Positions 1-9,251 of a stretch of 58,022 bases of DNA are shown in pieces. Both the position numbers and the translations under genes were made by a program. Source of the stretch: Pseudopelagicola sp. (lineage in GTDB: Bacteria; Pseudomonadota; Alphaproteobacteria; Rhodobacterales; Rhodobacteraceae); contig JAPHRE010000044.1 in the NCBI GenBank assembly GCA_026195905.1, forward strand, positions 1-58,022. The letters are read 5' to 3'. The notes below the pieces were generated by a model, which saw nothing but the letters and a program-made list of their open reading frames with translations, searched no databases and had not been told where the DNA came from. Position 1 is the first letter of the stretch. Every line of letters starts with the position of its first letter.

Positions 1-20
1 CATTGTCCTTGCCACAGGAT

Positions 21-40
21 GCGGGATGCGTGCATCCCGC
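21..40. terminator. Hairpin downstream of the restriction endonuclease gene
   Basis: An inverted repeat (GCGGGATGC / GCATCCCGC) lies 26 bases beyond the endonuclease stop codon on the minus strand. There is no T-run after it, so it is a weak or Rho-assisted terminator candidate. At the very edge (complement of 1-3) is an ATG preceded by AAGGA, which could be the start of another minus-strand gene outside the window. Confidence 0.4.
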
Positions 41-65
41 ACACGCCCGACCCGCCCCCATGGGT

Positions 66-788
66 TTAGCTAGTAGTTACGCAATGAGGTGTGATCCCGA
101 TTGCCAACACCGGGCAGCCCCCGTTTCTTCCTGCATCCAGACGATATAGAAGCTTCCCCATCCAAGTTGTTGATGCACCGTATTTCTTATAGACGTCATC
201 TGCCCCCTCAGAGCCATCCTTTTTCAAAACTTTCCCCAAGTTCCTAAAAAAGACATTGTTCAAACTTGAACCACGCGTCAAAATTATCCCTAGGTCGATT
301 GCTCCAGCCTCGTAGAATGCAGAAAAGGCATATAGATCACGGTCGTAGGTCTGATCTTTGCTATTCCATTCAAGATCAAAAGCGACCTTGCCTTTTACGA
401 AGTCGATGCGGTGACCATCCAAAAAGCCGATACGTGTATACTCAGATAGAACGCGGTCCTTTTGTTTGGCGTGCATAAGTTTGACGTGTAGATCAGCAGA
501 GATACGGGTTTCTTCCCAGTCATCAGAAAAGAGCGTATCGACATAATTTGCGATTTCGCTTTTGTTGCCGCCGGGGCTTCGGATCATTGTTTCACTTATC
601 GAGAACTCTTCCAAAATCCTGATTGTTTCGTTGAAGTGCTGAGGAAATCCGTTTCGCAAAATAGAAGCCGCATTCCTGTAGCTGAATATCTCAAACTTGT
701 TCAGAATGTGCGCCGGAAAAATATCTTGTAGAATCTGATCTGCGTCGGCAACGGCACCGGTTGAGACATCGTGAATTTCGTTCGACAT
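66..788 (-). CDS. BglII/BstYI-like type II restriction endonuclease
   Basis: This 240-residue protein is likely the cutting half of a type II restriction-modification system. The core at residues 128-142 reads I-D-F then, nine residues on, D-L-E-W. It aligns with the BglII/BstYI active site (Asp-x8-Glu-x-Gln), giving D129, D138 and E140 as the metal-binding set. The overall length and a following hydrophobic strand with I-I-L-T-R-G also match that fold (BglII has I-I-I-T-K-G at the same place). The gene begins one base after the stop of an adenine-methyltransferase gene on the same strand, the expected partner. Base composition is visibly AT-richer than the housekeeping genes around it, a sign of transfer. 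The recognition site cannot be read from sequence; relatives cut AGATCT or RGATCY. The family call rests on motif alignment by eye. Confidence 0.75.
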   Translation of the reverse strand: MSNEIHDVSTGAVADADQILQDIFPAHILNKFEIFSYRNAASILRNGFPQHFNETIRILEEFSISETMIRSPGGNKSEIANYVDTLFSDDWEETRISADLHVKLMHAKQKDRVLSEYTRIGFLDGHRIDFVKGKVAFDLEWNSKDQTYDRDLYAFSAFYEAGAIDLGIILTRGSSLNNVFFRNLGKVLKKDGSEGADDVYKKYGASTTWMGKLLYRLDAGRNGGCPVLAIGITPHCVTTS

Positions 789-789
789 A

Positions 790-1497
790 TCATTCAGCCG
801 CGACGCTTGAGTTGTATTTGTAAGTTTTCCAAGTTGGCTTGTAATCGTCGTCGGCCTGATTTCCCCATACCGTCCAATTTGCGCGTTTGCCTCTCCCGAA
901 AAGTTCTAGGTATGGCCCCCAACTACAAGACTCAATGATATCGTATTGTTCATCCGGTTTGCGGGAGTGTTCACGTTTGCGAGTGCCAAATAAGTTCACT
1001 TGTCGCCTCCCAGGCGGAAGAGTGCGTGCATTTTTTCCACGAACACCAAACAGAATGATTTCGGTGACATTTCGAAAATAGAATCCAACACCACGCCCAT
1101 CTGAGCCGCCGTCCTTACGGACTTTGTGCCAAATGATGTTGGACTTGTATTCGAAACCCCAAGCAGACAGCACCTTTAGACCGTCAGGCAATAGAGCATT
1201 TGGAACCCATAAATAGCAATGAGCGGTGTCTTCTAAGTGTTGGGCGACGGGAAGCGCACAAATATCCTCAAGCGTCATGGTAGGATACCGCGCAAGTCGT
1301 TTGTGTTCTGGCGCAACTTTACCTGTCCTGTTGGTGAAACGCCATGGCGGGTCGGCCATGACAGTTGCAAACTTTTGGCCATCAAGGAATTTTTTCAGGT
1401 CTTCCGATGCTTCAACGCTCATTTTTCTATCCCTGTTCTTTCCCGCATATAGATCAAACTTAGCGTCAAATCTCAAGATGTGGTTAATATCACTCAA
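790..1497 (-). CDS. MT-A70 family adenine-N6 DNA methyltransferase
   Basis: Likely the protective methyltransferase of the neighbouring endonuclease. The D-P-P-W catalytic motif is at residues 49-52, and the later F-Y-F-R-N-V-T-E and I-L-F-G-V-R-G strands are typical of the MT-A70 class (M.MunI, Ime4-like). The longest frame starts on TTG, whose bases overlap the parE stop (TTGA), so translation could be coupled to parE. A second start, ATG at complement 1420-1422, has a good AGGGA ribosome site seven bases upstream and would give a 210-residue protein that keeps the whole catalytic domain. I regard that ATG as at least as likely. Composition is AT-rich like the endonuclease. There is no separate target-recognition subunit or controller (C) gene nearby. 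Confidence 0.85.
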   Translation of the reverse strand: MSDINHILRFDAKFDLYAGKNRDRKMSVEASEDLKKFLDGQKFATVMADPPWRFTNRTGKVAPEHKRLARYPTMTLEDICALPVAQHLEDTAHCYLWVPNALLPDGLKVLSAWGFEYKSNIIWHKVRKDGGSDGRGVGFYFRNVTEIILFGVRGKNARTLPPGRRQVNLFGTRKREHSRKPDEQYDIIESCSWGPYLELFGRGKRANWTVWGNQADDDYKPTWKTYKYNSSVAAE

Positions 1498-3452
1498 ACA
1501 TCCAACTCCTCCACGAACCTTGCGTTTTCCTGAATATACTGGAAGCGCAGTTCGGGTTTTTTGCCCATGAGACGCTCCACCAGATCGCTGGTCTCTCCGG
1601 GTTCGTCCTCGTCGATGGTGACGCGGATGAGTTTGCGGGAGGCGGGGTCCATAGTGGTTTCTTTCAAATCCTTGGCGTCCATTTCGCCCAAGCCTTTGAA
1701 ACGTTGCACGTCGATTTTGCCTTTGCCGCCGAGACCCTTGGCCATGAGTTCGTCTTTTTCGGCGTCGGTGGCGACGTAGACGCGTTTGGCGCCTTGGGTC
1801 AGGCGGTAGAGCGGTGGGCAGGCGAGGTAGAGGTGGCCGCCGTCGATCAGCGGGCGCATTTGGGTAAAGAAGAAGGTCATCAGCAGGGCGGCGATATGGG
1901 CACCGTCGACGTCGGCGTCGGTCATGATGATGATCTTTTCATAGCGCAGGTCATCGAGGTTGAATTTGCTGCCCATGCCACAGCCCAGACTCTCGCAGAG
2001 GTCGGAGATTTCGGCGTTGCTGCCGAGTTTGGAGGAGGCGGCGCCGAGCACGTTGAGGATCTTGCCCTTGAGGGGCAGGAGGGCTTGGGTCTTGCGGTTG
2101 CGCGCGCCCTTGCCCGAGCCGCCCGCGGAATCGCCCTCGACGATGAACAACTCGGTCCCGGCGCGGTCGTTTGACGAGCAATCGGTCAGCTTACCCGGCA
2201 GGCGCAGGCGTTTGGTCGCGGTCTTGCGCTGGGTCTCTTTTTCCTGACGGCGGCGCAGGCGTTCTTCGGCGCGCAGGATGAGAAAATCGAGGATCGCGCC
2301 TGCGGATTTGGTATCGGCGGCGAGCCAGTTGTCGAAGTGATCGCGCACGGCGTTCTCGACAAGGCGTTGGGCCTCGACGGTGGCGAGGCGGTCCTTGGTC
2401 TGGCCGACGAATTCAGGTTCGGAGATAAAGCAGGAGACCAGCGCGCAGCCGCCGGTGATAAGGTCTTCGCGGGTAATGTCCTTGGCTTTGCGGTTGTTGA
2501 CCAATTCGCCGTAGGCCTTGATGCCCTTGAGGATCGCGGCCCAGAAGCCCGCCACATGGGTGCCGCCTTCGGGGGTTGGCACGGTGTTACAGTAGCTCTG
2601 GATGAAGCCGTCGCGCGAGGGGGTCCAGTTGATGGCCCATTCGACCTTGCCGGGGGTGTTGAAGCGTTCCTGAAACTCGACGGTGCCGGCGAAGGGTTGG
2701 TCGGCGTAGGTTGAGGCACCGCTCAGCGTTTCTTTGAGGTAATCCGAGAGGCCGCCGGGGAAGTGGAAGGTGGCCTCGGTAGGGGTCTCGTTGTCGTCGA
2801 TGGCGGATTTCCAGCGGATCTCGACGCCGGAGAAGAGGTAGGCCTTGGAGCGGATGGATTTGAACAGGCGGGCGGGTTTGAAGCGGTGCGAGCCGAAGAT
2901 CTCGGGGTCGGCGTGGAAGGTCACGGTTGTGCCGCGCCGGTTGGGGGCGGCGCCGACTTTTTCGACCGGCCCTTGGGGCAGGCCGCGCGAGAAGCGTTGT
3001 TCGTAGAGTTCCTTGTTGCGAGCGACCTGGACGATCATGGAATCCGAGAGCGCGTTGACCACAGAGGCCCCGACGCCGTGCAGGCCGCCCGAGGTCTGAT
3101 AGGCTTTGCCGGAGAATTTACCGCCCGCGTGGAGGGTGCAGAGGATGACCTCAAGCGCGGATTTGTCGGGGAATTTGGGGTGTGGGTCGACGGGGATGCC
3201 ACGGCCGTTGTCGCGGATGGTCACGGAGTAGTCTTCGTGCAGTTCGACCTCGATCCGGTTGGCGTGGCCCGCGACGGCCTCGTCCATAGAGTTGTCGAGC
3301 ACTTCGGCGACCATATGGTGCAGGGCGCGTTCATCGGTGCCGCCGATATACATGCCGGGGCGTTTGCGAACGGGTTCAAGCCCTTCGAGGACTTCGATGG
3401 AGGACGCGTCGTAGGTTTGCGACTGGGTCTCGGTCAGGAGATCGTTTGCCAT
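1494..3452 (-). CDS. parE: DNA topoisomerase IV subunit B
   Basis: ATPase subunit of topoisomerase IV, which pairs with ParC to decatenate daughter chromosomes. The order is a GHKL ATPase domain (E-V-L-D-N-S-M-D-E-A near residue 51, then D-N-G-R-G-I-P and G-G-L-H-G-V-G-A-S), a transducer domain, and a Toprim domain with the I-V-E-G-D-S-A-G-G motif and the D-A-D-V-D-G-A-H metal site. At 652 residues it has ParE length and lacks the GyrB insertion. It starts with ATG and its stop overlaps the alternative TTG start of the methyltransferase. parC is not in the window. A purely housekeeping gene; the odd thing is what sits immediately behind it. Confidence 0.96.
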   Translation of the reverse strand: MANDLLTETQSQTYDASSIEVLEGLEPVRKRPGMYIGGTDERALHHMVAEVLDNSMDEAVAGHANRIEVELHEDYSVTIRDNGRGIPVDPHPKFPDKSALEVILCTLHAGGKFSGKAYQTSGGLHGVGASVVNALSDSMIVQVARNKELYEQRFSRGLPQGPVEKVGAAPNRRGTTVTFHADPEIFGSHRFKPARLFKSIRSKAYLFSGVEIRWKSAIDDNETPTEATFHFPGGLSDYLKETLSGASTYADQPFAGTVEFQERFNTPGKVEWAINWTPSRDGFIQSYCNTVPTPEGGTHVAGFWAAILKGIKAYGELVNNRKAKDITREDLITGGCALVSCFISEPEFVGQTKDRLATVEAQRLVENAVRDHFDNWLAADTKSAGAILDFLILRAEERLRRRQEKETQRKTATKRLRLPGKLTDCSSNDRAGTELFIVEGDSAGGSGKGARNRKTQALLPLKGKILNVLGAASSKLGSNAEISDLCESLGCGMGSKFNLDDLRYEKIIIMTDADVDGAHIAALLMTFFFTQMRPLIDGGHLYLACPPLYRLTQGAKRVYVATDAEKDELMAKGLGGKGKIDVQRFKGLGEMDAKDLKETTMDPASRKLIRVTIDEDEPGETSDLVERLMGKKPELRFQYIQENARFVEELDV

Positions 3453-3721
3453 GCGGGTGCGCTGCTCTTTTTGATGTTGATTGGGCCGTAGTATGGCAGG
3501 GGAGCGGGGCAGGGGAAAGAGCGGTTTCGCCGCGATCGCGATGCGCCCTCATCAGGGCTGTGCGACGGGGGAGGTCTGTGTTCTGCTGCGGGCGTTTGGG
3601 GCGTGTGAGGGTGCATGCAAAGGGCGTTAGACGGCTTGGGTTGTCTCTAAAGGGTTGGTCGCGCAGCTATCGGGACCGAAATTCCTCGAAACATTTCGAT
3701 CAGGCAGAAAACAGTCTCAAT

Positions 3722-3993
3722 ATGCTTGGCTCCATTATTCAGGGTCTCTCCTTTTTTGCGATACTGGCGTCTTTTGTGCCGACCTTTTGGCATGGTGCCC
3801 ATTGGAAGCGGTCCAATCCGGAAAAGTTTGGTTTCAAATGGGGCTATTTCGTCGCCTATCGCACGATGCTTTTTTACGTCTTTGTGTGTGGTGGATTGAT
3901 CGTATTTATGAGTCTGGACCGGCAGGAGGGGGCTTCAAGGTCGCGGCCCCCCTGTCGGTGTTCCTAGCTGGTGTGGTGGTCCTGTCGATCTGA
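3722..3993 (+). pseudogene. Small multi-pass membrane protein, possibly frameshifted
   Basis: An ATG frame from 3722 encodes a hydrophobic protein with two membrane segments (about residues 5-20 and 45-62) around a basic, aromatic loop. It then runs into an arginine/proline-rich tail and stops at 3967. Just before the tail is a run of five Gs (about 3926-3930). If one extra G is assumed there, the frame passes into another one that reads F-K-V-A-A-P-L-S-V-F-L-A-G-V-V-V-L-S-I and stops at 3993, giving a credible third membrane helix. This suggests a one-base deletion or a sequencing error in the G-run. No strong ribosome site is visible. I do not recognise the family. The rest of 3453-4168 holds nothing else I can support. 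Confidence 0.4.
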
Positions 3994-4169
3994 AACGCTC
4001 TGAGAAAGGGCCTTGTCTCGCTTGGTGATGTGCGATGGGGCATCCGAGTTTCAGTTGCTGAAGCATAGTGCAGACTGTTGCCCAACCGGGATCGAGGGAA
4101 GAGCGGTTTCGCACGGCTGAACAGAGGCGGCGATGGGCGCGGGTTAATTTTGAAAGATTCTAGGTTTTG

Positions 4170-4183
4170 TTGACGTGTATCAA
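4170..4183 (+). promoter_or_regulatory. FNR/FnrL-type binding site in the ppk2 promoter
   Basis: TTGACGTGTATCAA matches the TTGAY-N4-RTCAA consensus of the FNR/FnrL/DNR regulators exactly. A plausible -10 element (TAGGAT, 4206-4211) follows, which would place transcription start near 4218 and the box centre at about -41.5, the usual class II activation position. The box is nested in a larger perfect repeat, GTTGACGTG (4169-4177) and CACGTCAAC (4187-4195). Confidence 0.65.
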
Positions 4184-4252
4184 GGTCACGTCAACTTAAG
4201 AGGTGTAGGATTTGGGCAAGTTCAGATGATTAACACGACAAAGGAGATATGC

Positions 4253-5206
4253 ATGCCCGCAACCCCTGCGAATACGCCTGCTGCGATTAAAAAAGCCCAA
4301 GACGACGCCAAAGCCGCCGCGCCGAGAAAAACGGTGGCCTCGCGTGGGGCAAAGCCGACGGCGGAGGAGGTGCGTCTTGCGTTTGAAACCGGCGAATACC
4401 CTTATGAGACCAAGCTCTCGCGCCGCGTCTATGAGGCCCAGAAGGCCAAGATTCAGGCCGAGCTTCTCAAGGTTCAGCACTGGGCGCAGGAGACCGGGCA
4501 GAAGTTCGTGCTTTTGTTCGAGGGCCGGGATGCGGCCGGTAAGGGCGGCACGATCAAGCGCTTTACCGAACACCTCAATCCGCGCGAGGCGCGTGTGGTC
4601 GCGCTCAATAAACCGACCGATAAGGAAAAGGGTCAGTGGTATTTCCAACGCTATATTCAGGAGCTGCCGACCACGGGCGAAATGGTGTTCTATGACCGCT
4701 CTTGGTATAACCGCGCGGGTGTGGAGCGGGTGATGGGGTTCTGTGAGCCGAATGAATACCTTGAGTTCATGCGCCAGACCCCGGACCTTGAGCGGATGTT
4801 GGTGCGCTCGGGTATCCGGCTTTATAAATACTGGTTCTCGGTCACGCAGGACGAACAGCGTCGCCGCTTTGAGAGCCGTGAGACCGATCCGCTCAAACAG
4901 TGGAAGCTCTCACCGATTGATAAGGCGTCGCTTGGCAAGTGGGACGATTATACCGAAGCCAAAGAGGCGATGTTCTTTTACACCGATACGGCCGATGCGC
5001 CCTGGACGGTGATCAAATCGAACGACAAGAAGCGCGCGCGCCTCAATTGTATGCTGCATTTCCTCGATTCGCTTGATTATCCGGGGAAGGATCTCAAGGT
5101 CGCACATGCCCCCGACCCGCTTATCGTGTCGTCGGCGCACCATGTGATTCACCGGTCCGAACATATTCTCGGCACGGCGCTACACCCGGAAACGCGCAAA
5201 GGTTAA
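4253..5206 (+). CDS. ppk2: Polyphosphate kinase 2
   Basis: Transfers phosphate between polyphosphate and nucleoside diphosphates or monophosphates in the cytoplasm. The 317-residue protein has a Walker A loop (G-R-D-A-A-G-K-G-G-T, residues 91-100), the lid motif F-Y-D-R-S-W-Y-N-R-A-G-V-E near residue 150, and a single PPK2 domain after a 40-residue Ala/Lys-rich tail. That size fits class I enzymes, which favour ADP or GDP phosphorylation. The start at 4253 is chosen because AAGGAGAT lies directly upstream; the frame itself stays open 26 codons further. An FNR-type box at the class II position predicts induction at low oxygen, and a terminator follows at 5286. Confidence 0.93.
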   Translation: MPATPANTPAAIKKAQDDAKAAAPRKTVASRGAKPTAEEVRLAFETGEYPYETKLSRRVYEAQKAKIQAELLKVQHWAQETGQKFVLLFEGRDAAGKGGTIKRFTEHLNPREARVVALNKPTDKEKGQWYFQRYIQELPTTGEMVFYDRSWYNRAGVERVMGFCEPNEYLEFMRQTPDLERMLVRSGIRLYKYWFSVTQDEQRRRFESRETDPLKQWKLSPIDKASLGKWDDYTEAKEAMFFYTDTADAPWTVIKSNDKKRARLNCMLHFLDSLDYPGKDLKVAHAPDPLIVSSAHHVIHRSEHILGTALHPETRKG

Positions 5207-5285
5207 GAGCTGTCTTGGTGTCGCGGCTGGAGGGGCGCGATACCGGCCAATATTTGACGGCTCTGAATGGGCGGTCCTGACCGAT

Positions 5286-5308
5286 GGGCGGTTGGGGCCG
5301 CCCTTTTT
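5286..5308 (+). terminator. Rho-independent terminator after ppk2
   Basis: A GGGCGG / CCGCCC hairpin with a six-base loop is followed by five T residues. It lies 80 bases after the ppk2 stop and before the MATE gene, so the two are probably separate transcripts. Confidence 0.65.
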
Positions 5309-5359
5309 GTTGCGTGTGCTGGCTTGCCAAGGGCAAGGGGCGCTTTTACTGCTTTTGGC

Positions 5360-6775
5360 ATGAAAACCGTTATGACATCACGAGGGCATCTTGCTGCTAT
5401 CCTGAGCCTTGGGTTGCCGTTGATCGGCGGACATGTGGCGCAGTTTGCCATTCAGCTTACGGATACCATCATGTTGGGGTGGTATTCGGTCGAGGCGTTG
5501 GCAGCGGTCGTGCTTGGGTCTAGCTTCTTTTTCGTGCTGTTTATTCTTGAGTCGGGCTTTGCGATTGCGGTCATGCCGCTGGTGGCAGAGGCCTCGGCGG
5601 AGGGCGATGAGACCGCGCTGCGTCGGGCGACGCGGATGGGGATGTGGCTTTCGGTGATTGCGGCGGTGTTGACGCTGCCGATGTTCTGGTTCTCGGGGGT
5701 GATCCTGCGCGGGCTGGGGCAGGAGGCGCTTTTGTCGGACGGGGCGCAGACCTATCTGCGCATTGCGGGCGTGGGGCTTATCCCGGCCTTGCTGGTGATG
5801 GTGTTGAAATCCTATCTCGCGGCGCTTGAGCGCACGCGGGTGGTGTTTTGGGTCACGGTCGGGGCGGCGCTTGCCAATGCGGGGGTCAATTACCTTTTGA
5901 TCTTTGGCCATTGGGGCGCGCCGGAGTTGGGATTACGCGGTGCGGCGATTGCGTCGCTTTGTGTGCAGGTCGTCTCGTTGGCGGGGATCGGGCTTTATGC
6001 GGCGCGGGCCTTGCCAGAGCATGATCTGTTCGCGCGCCTTTGGCGGCCCGATTGGGATGCGTTTGCGCATGTGTTCCGTCTTGGCACGCCGATCGGGTTG
6101 ACCAACCTTGCCGAGGTTGGGTTGTTCGCGGCGTCCAGCGTGATGATGGGCTGGCTTGGGACGGTGGCGCTTGCGGCGCATGGCATTGCGCTGCAACTGG
6201 CGAGCGTGACCTTTATGGTGCATCTGGGCCTGTCGAATGCCGCGACCGTGCGGGCGGGCAATGCGCTTGGGCGGCGGGATGCGGATCATATGGCGCGCGG
6301 GGCGTGGATCGTGATCGCGCTGTCTATGGCGGTGGCTGTGGTGGCGGTGGCGGTGCTGTTACTGTTTCCGGCGCCGCTTTTGGGGTTGTTCCTCGCCCCT
6401 GACGACCCGGACCGGATCGTCATTATTGCCACCGGCGTGGCGCTTTTGGGGATGGCGGCGTTGTTTCAGGTTGTGGACGGGGCGCAGATCATGGCGCTTG
6501 GGCTTTTGCGCGGGGTCAAGGACTCGCGTGCGCCGATGTTGATCGCAACCCTGAGCTATTGGGGCGTGGGTGCGCCCTGTGCCTATGTGTTCGGGTTCGT
6601 GTTGGGATGGGAAGGGCCAGGCGTTTGGTTTGGCCTTGTGATGGGGCTGAGCCTGGCGGCGGTGCTTTTGATGCTACGGTTTTGGCGCGGCAAGCTGCCT
6701 GCGCTGCGCCGCCATTTCGCCGCGATTGGGCCGGGGAGCGGTCAGAGAGCCGGGCGTGGGACTGGGCGGGCCTAG
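5360..6775 (+). CDS. MATE family multidrug/Na+ efflux transporter
   Basis: A 471-residue inner-membrane antiporter of the NorM/DinF type that expels cationic compounds in exchange for Na+ or H+. About twelve hydrophobic segments fall in two homologous halves. The conserved opening (G-L-P-L-I-G-G-H-V-A-Q-F and T-D-T-I-M-L-G) and the second-half counterpart (G-T-P-I-G-L-T-N-L-A-E-V-G-L-F) are visible. I begin it at the ATG at 5360; a second ATG four codons on is possible, and the frame runs upstream through the ppk2 terminator, which argues against the longer form. The Gly/Arg-rich last 15 residues look non-conserved. Its stop overlaps that of the convergent gene at 6772. The substrate cannot be predicted. 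Confidence 0.9.
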   Translation: MKTVMTSRGHLAAILSLGLPLIGGHVAQFAIQLTDTIMLGWYSVEALAAVVLGSSFFFVLFILESGFAIAVMPLVAEASAEGDETALRRATRMGMWLSVIAAVLTLPMFWFSGVILRGLGQEALLSDGAQTYLRIAGVGLIPALLVMVLKSYLAALERTRVVFWVTVGAALANAGVNYLLIFGHWGAPELGLRGAAIASLCVQVVSLAGIGLYAARALPEHDLFARLWRPDWDAFAHVFRLGTPIGLTNLAEVGLFAASSVMMGWLGTVALAAHGIALQLASVTFMVHLGLSNAATVRAGNALGRRDADHMARGAWIVIALSMAVAVVAVAVLLLFPAPLLGLFLAPDDPDRIVIIATGVALLGMAALFQVVDGAQIMALGLLRGVKDSRAPMLIATLSYWGVGAPCAYVFGFVLGWEGPGVWFGLVMGLSLAAVLLMLRFWRGKLPALRRHFAAIGPGSGQRAGRGTGRA

Positions 6776-7176
6776 TCGCCTTTCATCAGCCGGTCGGCCT
6801 TTTTGCGCACCAGCACCGCGCGCAGGTCATGCATGGCCAGTAAAAGCGCGTCGGTCACGTTCTCAAGCTGATCCTCTGTGGCGCGGGATTGCGCCCATTG
6901 CGCGGTCAGGTTGAGGTAGTCCACGGCGCGGTGGATATCGTCGATATCGCGATGGGCAAGCACCTCCTGGCGCTCGGCCATCCAATCGCGGATCACCTCG
7001 ATATCGTCTTCCGAAAGTGTGCGATCTCCATGCGGCTTGATCTCGCCGTTGCGGATATTGACCACGGCGATCTGGTCCATTTCGATGCGGCGCTGGCGAT
7101 TTTCGGTATCGACCCGAAACACCAGCGCGCCGTTCTCGCGGACGCGGAAGAAGTATTCTGGCAGGTCAGATGACAT
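6772..7176 (-). CDS. Conserved hypothetical protein, 134 residues
   Basis: A soluble, charged protein with no signal peptide or membrane segment. The first half looks beta-rich (F-F-R-V-R-E-N-G-A-L-V-F-R-V-D followed by I-A-V-V-N-I-R-N-G-E-I-K) and the second half helical. I do not recognise a domain with a known function. It lies 16 bases behind the aspartate aminotransferase gene, so it could be read from that transcript on the minus strand, and it meets the MATE gene tail-to-tail with a three-base overlap. Base use resembles its neighbours, so there is no sign of recent transfer. Confidence 0.75.
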   Translation of the reverse strand: MSSDLPEYFFRVRENGALVFRVDTENRQRRIEMDQIAVVNIRNGEIKPHGDRTLSEDDIEVIRDWMAERQEVLAHRDIDDIHRAVDYLNLTAQWAQSRATEDQLENVTDALLLAMHDLRAVLVRKKADRLMKGD

Positions 7177-7192
7177 ACATGCCCCTTTGGTC

Positions 7193-8428
<1,236 letters not shown>

Positions 8429-8481
8429 TTAGGGTGCGCCCGGGACCCGATCAAGCGACTTGGCCATAGGAGACCGAATAT

Positions 8482-8892
8482 ATGACGCAGGAAACCATCC
8501 TTGAGCACACGGACGGCAATTGGTTCGGTGAGGACGTCGCCACGTTCGGAGACCGTCTTGCCGCCGCGCGCAATGCCGCCGGGATGACACAGGGGCAATT
8601 CGCCCGCCGCCTTGGCGTCAAGCTCACGACGGTGAAGGGGTGGGAGGACGATGTGTCCGAGCCACGCGCCAACAAGCTTCAGATGATGGCGGGGCTTTTG
8701 AATGTGTCGATCGGCTGGCTATTGATTGGGGAAGGCGAGGGGGTCGAGCCGGTTTCCGAAGAGGAAGCGGTGCCCGGTCTTGAGGCGATCCTTGTCGAGA
8801 TGCGTGATTTGCGCACCGATCTCAAATTGAAACTTGACCAGATGGCGCGGCTGGAAAAGAAGCTTCGGTTGAAACTAAAGGATATCGGTTAA
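8482..8892 (+). CDS. XRE-type helix-turn-helix regulator
   Basis: A 136-residue DNA-binding protein. Residues about 22-75 form a Cro/CI-type helix-turn-helix (F-G-D-R-L-A-A-A-R followed by M-T-Q-G-Q-F-A-R-R-L-G-V and V-K-G-W-E-D). An acidic linker follows, then a C-terminal stretch rich in Leu and Lys (from about residue 100) that probably forms a coiled coil for dimerisation. It has GGAG nine bases before its ATG and ends one base before sdhE, so the two are one transcript. The pairing of this small regulator with sdhE recurs in Rhodobacteraceae to my knowledge, but I cannot name its target. Confidence 0.85.
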   Translation: MTQETILEHTDGNWFGEDVATFGDRLAAARNAAGMTQGQFARRLGVKLTTVKGWEDDVSEPRANKLQMMAGLLNVSIGWLLIGEGEGVEPVSEEEAVPGLEAILVEMRDLRTDLKLKLDQMARLEKKLRLKLKDIG

Positions 8893-8893
8893 G

Positions 8894-9151
8894 ATGACAG
8901 AGCCCCGCGACACCCGCCTCAAACGTCTCAAGATGCGCTCGATGCGCCGGGGCATCAAGGAAATGGACCTGATCCTCGAGCGGTTTGCGGAGGATAACCT
9001 TGCGGAGATGGATGCGGCGTCGCTCGATCTTTATGATGATTTATTGCAGGAAAACGATCAGGACCTTTATCAATGGGTGACAGGCCAACAGCCCGCGCCG
9101 CAGCGGTTTCAGGGGATGATCGACACGATCGCCCGCGCCATCAGCGGCTAA
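8894..9151 (+). CDS. sdhE: FAD assembly factor SdhE
   Basis: An 85-residue protein of the SdhE/Sdh5 family, which promotes covalent attachment of FAD to the flavoprotein subunit of succinate dehydrogenase. The hallmark R-G-x-x-E motif is present (M-R-R-G-I-K-E-M-D, about residues 17-25), as is the helical, acidic body ending in Q-W-V-T-G-Q. Length and charge pattern fit the family. It is tightly linked to the preceding XRE gene. The sdh operon itself is not in the window. Confidence 0.9.
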   Translation: MTEPRDTRLKRLKMRSMRRGIKEMDLILERFAEDNLAEMDAASLDLYDDLLQENDQDLYQWVTGQQPAPQRFQGMIDTIARAISG

Positions 9152-9251
9152 CGTCTTTGTTCGCATTTTAGCTATTCCCGCCTCAGCTTAACCGATTGTT
9201 CGGCTTTTGGATGCAATGTCCGGTCTCAACACCAGAGAGCCGGAGTTGCAT

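Noticed and set aside
2763-3491. 242-codon plus-strand frame over the 5' half of parE
   Set aside because: Shadow of parE; no start signal or recognisable motif.
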